Assembly: GCA_023565505.1 (NCBI GenBank)
Contig: JAIMBI010000013.1
Coordinates: 18,440-82,439, forward strand
Reading direction: 5' to 3'
Origin: Actinomycetes bacterium
Lineage (GTDB): Bacteria > Bacillota > Sulfobacillia > Sulfobacillales > JAIMBI01
Length of the DNA stretch: 64,000 bases
In this document: positions 59,417 through 64,000 of the stretch, in pieces
How the letters are laid out: each line of letters opens with the position of its first letter
How positions within the stretch are numbered: the stretch's first letter is position 1
The notes under the pieces: model-generated
Databases searched by the model: none
The model's input: the letters and a program-made list of their open reading frames with translations, nothing else
What the model was told of the DNA's origin: nothing
Made by a program: the position numbers and the translations under genes

Positions 59417-60545
59417 TTGCTGCTGGATGAGGAACTGGCCCAACGCGAACAGGAGATGGACGTCCTGCTCGAGCGCATAAGGGGGTCTCTTTGACCCGGA
59501 CGGGCGTCGGCAGGAGGTCGCGCGGCTCGAGGCGCGCATGGCGGCCGAGGACTTCTGGAACGACCCCCAGGAGGCCCGCGGCGTCTTAAAGCGTCTGCGT
59601 CTGGTCCAGGGACCGCTCGAGCACTACGAGACCCTGGCCCGTCGGGTGGCCGAATGGCGGGAGCTGGAGCAGCTGGCCCGCGCGGAGGGCGACGAGACCG
59701 TCCTGGCCGAACTCCGGACGGAAGCCGAGGAGCTCACCCGACGGCTCGAACAGCTGGAACTGGAGCTCATCCTGACCGGGCCGTACGACGGCGAGAACGC
59801 GCTGCTCACGCTGCACGCCGGGGCGGGCGGGACCGAGGCCCAGGACTGGGTCGAGATGCTGCTCCGCATGTACCTGCGATGGGCGGAGCGGCACGACATG
59901 GAGACCCGGGTGCTCGACCTGCTCCCCGGCGAGGAGGCGGGCATCAAGAGCGTCACGGTCCAGGTGCGGGGGGACCACGCCTACGGATTTCTGCGACCGG
60001 AGCGGGGCGTCCACCGCCTGGTCCGGATCTCCCCCTTCGACGCGTCCGGGCGGCGCCACACGTCGTTCGCGTCCGTGGACGTGATGCCTGACCTGGAAGA
60101 GGAGAGCGAGGTCGAGATCCGGCCTGAGGACCTCAAGATCGAGACGTTTCGGAGCAGCGGGGCGGGGGGCCAGCACGTCAACAAGACGGAGTCGGCCGTG
60201 CGCATCACCCACCTGCCCACCGGCATCGTGGTGAGCTGTCAGAACGAGCGGTCCCAGCACGCCAACCGGGACACGGCGATGCGCATGCTCCGCGCCAAAC
60301 TGGCGCAACGGCAGGAGGAGGAGCGGCTCCGCAAGCTGGCCGAGATCCGGGGCGAGCAGCCGGACATCGGGTGGGGCAGTCAGATCCGGTCCTACGTCTT
60401 CCAGCCGTACAGCATCGTCCGCGACCACCGCACCCGGGTGGAGATCGGCAACGTGCAGGCGGTGATGGACGGGGACCTGGATCCCTTCATCCGCGCCTAC
60501 CTCCAGGCGGAGGCGCGGGGGGCACTCCACAGGGACCCCTCATGA
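59417..60545 (+). CDS. prfB: Peptide chain release factor 2, programmed +1 frameshift
   Basis: Translation starts at TTG 59417 (GGAGGG upstream), codes 25 residues to R-G-S-L and meets TGA at 59492-59494. The site reads AGGGGG-T-CT-CTT-TGA-C, the classic autoregulatory frameshift. After skipping T59492 the frame continues D-P-D-G-R-R-Q-E-V-A-R-L to the end: 375 residues in all. The GGQ loop is [10 protein letters not shown]2 ends translation at UGA and UAA, so low RF2 favours its own synthesis. The gene runs directly into the next by ATGA. Confidence 0.95.
59480..59495 (+). promoter_or_regulatory. RF2 +1 frameshift site
   Basis: Internal ribosome-site-like AGGGGG at 59480-59485, then TCT, the slippery CTT (59489-59491) and in-frame TGA with C after it (59492-59495). 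All elements of the known prfB recoding signal are present with standard spacing. Confidence 0.95.
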
Positions 60546-61213
60546 GAACCGTCTTCCGGGTGCTCGTGGGGTTGGTGGTGCTGGTGGCGGCTGCCCAGCT
60601 GGTCGTGCCGACGGCGCTGGCGGGCGAGCTGGCCCAGGCCCTTGAGCCGCTCACCGGCCCCGGGAGCCGGGACACCGTGAAGCTCGCCGCCATCCCCTTC
60701 TGGGAGCTCGCGTCGGGCCGCTTTCAGGACCTCCAGGTGACCACCGTGAACGGGTCCGCCGGGCCGCTCAAAGTGGCGTGGTTCTCGGCGGACTGGCAGG
60801 ACGGTGGCGTGGACCCGGCGGCGTGGTTCGGGCGGCACCAGCTGGTGGTGACGCGGACAGGTCGGTTGACGGCCCAAATCCGGGTGGACGGGGCGGCGTT
60901 GGCCGCGATTCTCGCCGACAGCGGGCGGGTGACGGACCCGACGGTCACGGTGCGGCCGGATGGGCTGGTGGTGGCCGGCCGGGTAAACCTCGGCGCCCTC
61001 CAGGGGCCGGTGACCATGCGCGGCAACCTGGTCATCGCGCCCAACGGCCGGCAGTTGCTCTTCGTGCCCACCTCCGTGGACGGCTACGCCTTGCCCTTCG
61101 GCGCCAGCATCGTGGTGTTCGACGTGTCGCGGTTGGGCCTGCCCTTCGCCGTGCGCCTGACGGGCGTGCGGCTGGTTCCGCCCGACGTCGAGCTGACGGC
61201 CGCGGCGCCATGA
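60542..61213 (+). CDS. LmeA/DUF2993-like exported protein
   Basis: A 223-residue protein with a signal peptide or anchor (about 5-28, ending A-L-A-G-E). The rest is beta-rich and follows the DUF2993/LmeA pattern (L-Q-V-T-T-V-N-G-S, then V-T-V-R-P-D-G-L-V-V-A-G-R-V), ending with a D-V-S-R-L-G-L-P-F-A-V strand. LmeA proteins bind phospholipid outside the membrane in actinobacteria; the role here is unknown. It overlaps prfB and the YitT gene by four bases at both ends. Confidence 0.65.
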   Translation: MRTVFRVLVGLVVLVAAAQLVVPTALAGELAQALEPLTGPGSRDTVKLAAIPFWELASGRFQDLQVTTVNGSAGPLKVAWFSADWQDGGVDPAAWFGRHQLVVTRTGRLTAQIRVDGAALAAILADSGRVTDPTVTVRPDGLVVAGRVNLGALQGPVTMRGNLVIAPNGRQLLFVPTSVDGYALPFGASIVVFDVSRLGLPFAVRLTGVRLVPPDVELTAAAP

Positions 61214-62061
61214 ACGACCCGCGGGTGGAGACGGTCCGCGACTATATCCTCATCGCCGTCGGCACAGCGCTCACGGCGCTCGGGGTGAACGTGTTCTACG
61301 CCCCCAACCGCATCTCCGACGGCGGGGTGGCGGGCCTCGGAATCATCCTGCTCTATCTCTGGCACGTGCCCGTCTGGGTGACCCTCACGGCCCTCAACGT
61401 GCCGCTCATCTGGCTGTCCCACCGGCTCTGGGGGGCCCGGGTGGGTGGCCGGACCGTCTTCGGCACGCTGATGCTGTCCCTCTGGGTGGCCGTGCTGCAC
61501 CCGACCCCGCCCACCCATGATCTCCTTCTGGCCACGGTCTACGGCGGCCTCCTCTCGGGCGTGGGCCTCGGACTCGTTTTCCGGAGCAAGGGGACCACCG
61601 GGGGTACCGACATCCTGGCGCGACTCATCGCGCGGTGGCTGCCCGTGAGCGTCGGGCAGGGCCTGCTCGCGGTGGACTTCTTCGTCATCGGCGGCTTCGG
61701 GGTGCTGTTCAACGCGACCCAGGCGATGTACTCCCTCATCGCCCTGTTCATCTCGACCCGGGCCATCGACGTGGTGCAGGAAGGCGTGGGCTTCGCCCGG
61801 CAGGCCATCATCGTATCGGACCACAACGAGGCCATCGGCCGCCGGGTGCTGGAGGAACTCGGTCGCGGGGCCACGGCCATCCCCGCGCGGGGGCTCTACA
61901 CGCGCCGCGAGCGGCCCGCCCTCCTGGTCGTCGTGAGCCGCTCGGAACTGACGCGCCTGAAGGATCTCGTGTACCACATCGACCCGGGAGCCTTCGTCAT
62001 CATCAGCGCCGTCCACGAGGTAGTGGGCGAGGGCTTCCGCCCCCCGAGCCGGTCCGAATGA
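61210..62061 (+). CDS. YitT/DUF161-family membrane protein
   Basis: A 283-residue protein. Five or six membrane helices (residues ~15-180), with N-V-F-Y-A-P-N-R-I-S-D-G-G-V-A-G-L and G-L-G-L-V-F-R-S-K-G-T-T-G-G-T-D as the two conserved DUF161 halves, and a C-terminal cytoplasmic DUF2179 domain (about 195-275). A common Bacillota family of unknown transport role. ATG 61210 overlaps the previous gene. Confidence 0.88.
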   Translation: MNDPRVETVRDYILIAVGTALTALGVNVFYAPNRISDGGVAGLGIILLYLWHVPVWVTLTALNVPLIWLSHRLWGARVGGRTVFGTLMLSLWVAVLHPTPPTHDLLLATVYGGLLSGVGLGLVFRSKGTTGGTDILARLIARWLPVSVGQGLLAVDFFVIGGFGVLFNATQAMYSLIALFISTRAIDVVQEGVGFARQAIIVSDHNEAIGRRVLEELGRGATAIPARGLYTRRERPALLVVVSRSELTRLKDLVYHIDPGAFVIISAVHEVVGEGFRPPSRSE

Positions 62062-62197
62062 GGGTCGGAGCCGGCCGGGTGCCCTGCCCGAATTTTCCGG
62101 GTTCCGCGCGGCGCGTATAATGCTGACGAATCCCGACATCCGAGGCCGGGCCGACTCCGTGTCCGGGGCGTCCCGGTAGCCTGAAGGAGGTGGCGAG

Positions 62198-62527
62198 ATG
62201 CCCACGGTCCGTCCCCGTTACTTCACCCAGAGTCCCCATTTCCACCGTTACTTCGAGGAGAACCACGCAACGGGGGCCCTCGACGCCAAGACCAAGGAGC
62301 TGATGCACCTGGCCCTCGTGCTGGCCTACCACTGCGAGCCCTGAGCGGTGAGCCACTTCGCAGGTGCGAAGAAGATGGGCGCGACGGACGAGGAGATCGC
62401 CGAGACAGTGCACCTGGCGGCGTCGGTGGGCGCGGGGGTCGTGCTCGCCATGGCCGACCGGGCGCGGGAGGCGGCGGAGCGGCAGCACTATTGGTGGCGT
62501 CCGCCGCGACCCGAGGGCGAGGCCTAG
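62198..62527 (+). CDS. CMD/AhpD-like redox selenoprotein candidate (Sec49, CxxU)
   Basis: ATG 62198 has an excellent AAGGAGGTG site. The frame gives 48 residues, then TGA at 62342-62344, then 60 more residues to TAG 62525-62527. Read through as selenocysteine, the protein is 109 residues and contains Y-H-C-E-P-U-A-V-S-H-F, continuing A-K-K-M-G-A-T-D-E-E-I. This is the carboxymuconolactone decarboxylase/AhpD signature C-x-x-C-x-x-x-H with the second Cys as UGA. A GGU-loop hairpin begins 11 nt after the UGA. AhpD-like proteins reduce peroxides or disulfides through this Cys pair. A Cys-to-stop pseudogene is the alternative, but frame, codon use and motif remain intact. Confidence 0.8.
62352..62380 (+). 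promoter_or_regulatory. Candidate bacterial SECIS element
   Basis: CTTCGC (62356-62361), loop AGGT, GCGAAG (62366-62371): a perfect 6-bp stem with GGU in the apical loop. An outer GCCA/TGGGC can extend the stem past a bulge. The hairpin starts 11 nt after the UGA, the distance known for the Escherichia coli fdhF SECIS, whose apex also reads GCAGGT. Confidence 0.75.
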
Positions 62528-63333
62528 AGCGCCTGGCGAACCCGGGGGGCGCGCTCCAGGTGCGCCAGGAGGGCCCGGCCGAGGCGGAACAGCCAGGGGC
62601 CGAGCCGCCCCGCGGGGGCTTCGTCCCCGATGAGCGTGAGAACGAATCCGCCCGCGGGGCCGAACACGAAGCCGGTGTCGGCACGAAGCCGGTCCAGCCG
62701 ACCGGTCTTGTGGCCCACCACCGGCCATGTCGCCGTGACGCCCGGCGCGAGGGGCCGGGGGGCGGGGGCGAAGGCGCACGGGGCCTGGCAGCGCCGGAGG
62801 AGATCCGTCATGTGCTGCGAGGCGGTGCGGCTGATGGCCGTCCCCGTGACCATCCGCTGCACCAGCTCCGTCATGTCCCGGGCCGTGGTGTGGTTGTAGC
62901 CCGCCCGGGGGACGGCGAGGCGCTCGAACGGATTAGCCAGGACTGTGCGGGTCATGCCCAGCGTGGCCATGGTGTGGTTGACCGCGTCCCGGCCGAGCCA
63001 GCGGAGGAGGACGTTGGCCGCGGTGTTGTCCGAGACGGTCACCGTGAGCGTCAGGAGGTCGGCCAGGCGCCAGGGTGACGGCACGAGGTCCTTCAGCACG
63101 CCGGAACCCGGGACGGCCTCCTCCGGTTCCCAGGCGAGGCGGTCGTGGAGGCGCGCGGCGCCCCGCTCGATGCGGTCCCACGCCGCCGCCAGGATGCCGA
63201 GCTTGATGAGACTCGCGGCCGGGCGGATGTCCTCCGCCCGGTAGGCCGTGCGGTAACCGTCCGCCAGGCGCCGGGCGTCCCAGGCCCAGCGGCCCGGCGC
63301 GGCGCGGAGCAGCTCCGCCAGTGACGCGTCCAA
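62524..63333 (-). CDS. Class A beta-lactamase-like serine hydrolase without signal peptide
   Basis: A 269-residue protein. Motifs of class A enzymes in order: S-L-I-K (S-x-x-K) near residue 53, S-D-N near 108 and K-T-G near 208. No clear E166 loop could be assigned. TTG 63333 with GAGAGGGGG seven bases upstream gives a protein without any export signal. The upstream ATG 63387 would add a basic, non-hydrophobic stretch. A cytoplasmic class A fold could be an esterase or peptidase rather than an antibiotic-resistance enzyme. Its TAG overlaps the selenoprotein TAG in the palindrome CTAG. Confidence 0.78.
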   Translation of the reverse strand: MDASLAELLRAAPGRWAWDARRLADGYRTAYRAEDIRPAASLIKLGILAAAWDRIERGAARLHDRLAWEPEEAVPGSGVLKDLVPSPWRLADLLTLTVTVSDNTAANVLLRWLGRDAVNHTMATLGMTRTVLANPFERLAVPRAGYNHTTARDMTELVQRMVTGTAISRTASQHMTDLLRRCQAPCAFAPAPRPLAPGVTATWPVVGHKTGRLDRLRADTGFVFGPAGGFVLTLIGDEAPAGRLGPWLFRLGRALLAHLERAPRVRQAL

Positions 63334-63445
63334 GGCACCGCCCCCTCTCGGCCGCCGACCCCGCTTCCGGTCGGACGGCGCTACCATGCTATGCGGCGGA
63401 GGAAACCGCCTGCCCCGGCCGAATAGGAACAGGGGAGGGGACGGG

Positions 63446-64000
63446 ATGGCGGTCATCGTGGTGGGGAGTCTCAACGTCGACGTCACGGCGCGGCTCGACG
63501 AGATGCCTGCGGTGGGCGAGACGCGCCTGGCCCGCGAGGGATGGGTCGGTCCGGGCGGCAAGGGGGCCAACCAGGCCGTGGCGGCGCGGCTCATGGGGGC
63601 GCGCACGCGGATGGTGGGCATGACCGGGTCGGACGCCCTGGCGGGAGTGGCCCTCGCTCAGCTCAAGGCCGTCGGCGTCGACGTGGGCGACGTGCGCGCG
63701 GGCGCCCGCGCCACGGGCATGGCGCTCATCATGGTCGACGGCTTGGCGAACAGTACCATCGCGGTGGTGGCGGGGGCCAACGGGGAACTCGACGCCGCCC
63801 GGATCGAGGCGGCTCGCGCCCCGGGGCCGGAGGACACCGTCCTCGTGTCGCTTGAGATCCCCATGGAGACCGCCGTGGCCGCGGCCCACTGGGCGCGGCG
63901 CGCCCCGGCGCGCCGCGTTGTGGCCCCCGCCCCCCCCCCGGGCCCCCCGCCCCCCCCCCAGCGGCGCGCCCACCCCCACCCCCCCCACCCGCGCGCGGCC
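63446..64000 (+). CDS. rbsK: PfkB-family sugar kinase, probably ribokinase (partial)
   Basis: ATG 63446 follows AGGGGAGGGGACGGG. The first ~155 residues match ribokinase: V-V-G-S-L-N-V-D-V at the start, G-P-G-G-K-G-A-N-Q-A-V-A-A (substrate loop), G-A-R-T-R-M-V-G-M-T-G-S-D, then L-V-S-L-E-I-P. From about 63,925 the reading becomes Pro/Arg/His nonsense on poly-C sequence, where an N-P-A-P motif is expected. The gene runs off the window end. Ribokinase would feed ribose 5-phosphate toward RpiB, encoded elsewhere in the window. Confidence 0.8.
   Translation, partial: MAVIVVGSLNVDVTARLDEMPAVGETRLAREGWVGPGGKGANQAVAARLMGARTRMVGMTGSDALAGVALAQLKAVGVDVGDVRAGARATGMALIMVDGLANSTIAVVAGANGELDAARIEAARAPGPEDTVLVSLEIPMETAVAAAHWARRAPARRVVAPAPPPGPPPPPQRRAHPHPPHPRAA

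Noticed and set aside
62198..62344. A stand-alone 48-residue protein ending at the TGA
   Set aside because: The family signature continues in frame after the TGA with no ribosome site for a second gene, so one read-through protein is more likely.

Overview
The window is high-GC (roughly 70 percent by eye) chromosomal DNA from an endospore-forming member of the Bacillota. Supporting this are a spoIIQ-like gene directly followed by spoIIID, a ywmB gene after the ATP synthase operon, and gene order close to that of Bacillus: glpX-rho-(...)-rpmE-prfA-prmC-(...)-sua5-ywlE-rpiB, atpI-B-E-F-H-A-G-D-C-ywmB-spoIIQ-spoIIID, hpf-secA-prfB and ftsE-ftsX. The combination of very high GC with this gene set suggests a deep lineage of the Thermaerobacter/Sulfobacillus/Symbiobacterium/Limnochorda kind; that placement is inference. 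Starts are often GTG or TTG with strong GGAGG sites, and GTGA/ATGA overlaps are common.

Layout. 1-11 kb: a MarR-controlled drug-efflux operon with two small membrane proteins, a DUF2103 gene, a Nudix hydrolase, minC, hsp20, a YflT-type stress protein, an orphan conjugation-type pair (TraG-like ATPase plus replication-relaxation protein), an unknown membrane protein and a phosphohexomutase. 11-21 kb: a branched-chain-amino-acid-type ABC transporter whose LivM and LivG are fused, a DeoR regulator, an enoyl-CoA hydratase-like gene diverging from a class III CoA-transferase, an NCS1 permease and a GNAT. 21-25 kb: murJ, an HtrA protease and glpX. 25-37 kb: rho with a very long disordered N-terminus, a two-component system, an ISKra4-like insertion with an 11-bp direct repeat, then rpmE, prfA, prmC, a rhodanese, an ArsB-like transporter, sua5, ywlE and rpiB. 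37-42 kb: ftsX, ftsE and a secreted coiled-coil partner on the minus strand, followed by a decayed IS607-type element. 42-51 kb: the complete F-type ATP synthase operon, ywmB, spoIIQ-like and spoIIID. 51-64 kb: a VOC protein, metK, hpf, an HD-GYP protein with mosaic base composition, a DUF2249 protein, secA, prfB with its programmed frameshift, an LmeA-like protein, a YitT protein, a UGA-containing selenoprotein candidate, a class A beta-lactamase-like hydrolase and a ribokinase cut by the window end.

The most interesting item is at 62,198-62,527: a CMD/AhpD-like redox protein whose CxxC motif reads C-E-P-UGA. The frame continues through the rest of the family signature, and a GGU-loop hairpin begins 11 nt after the UGA, as expected of a bacterial SECIS. 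Other points worth a second look are the rho N-terminus, the FtsEX partner that lacks a hydrolase domain, the SpoIIQ-like protein whose LytM metal ligands are lost, the sigma-E-type promoter embedded in the spoIIQ terminator, possible attenuators ahead of atp and secA, and a composition breakpoint inside the HD-GYP gene. The last ~80 bases are implausible poly-C and look like poor contig-end sequence.
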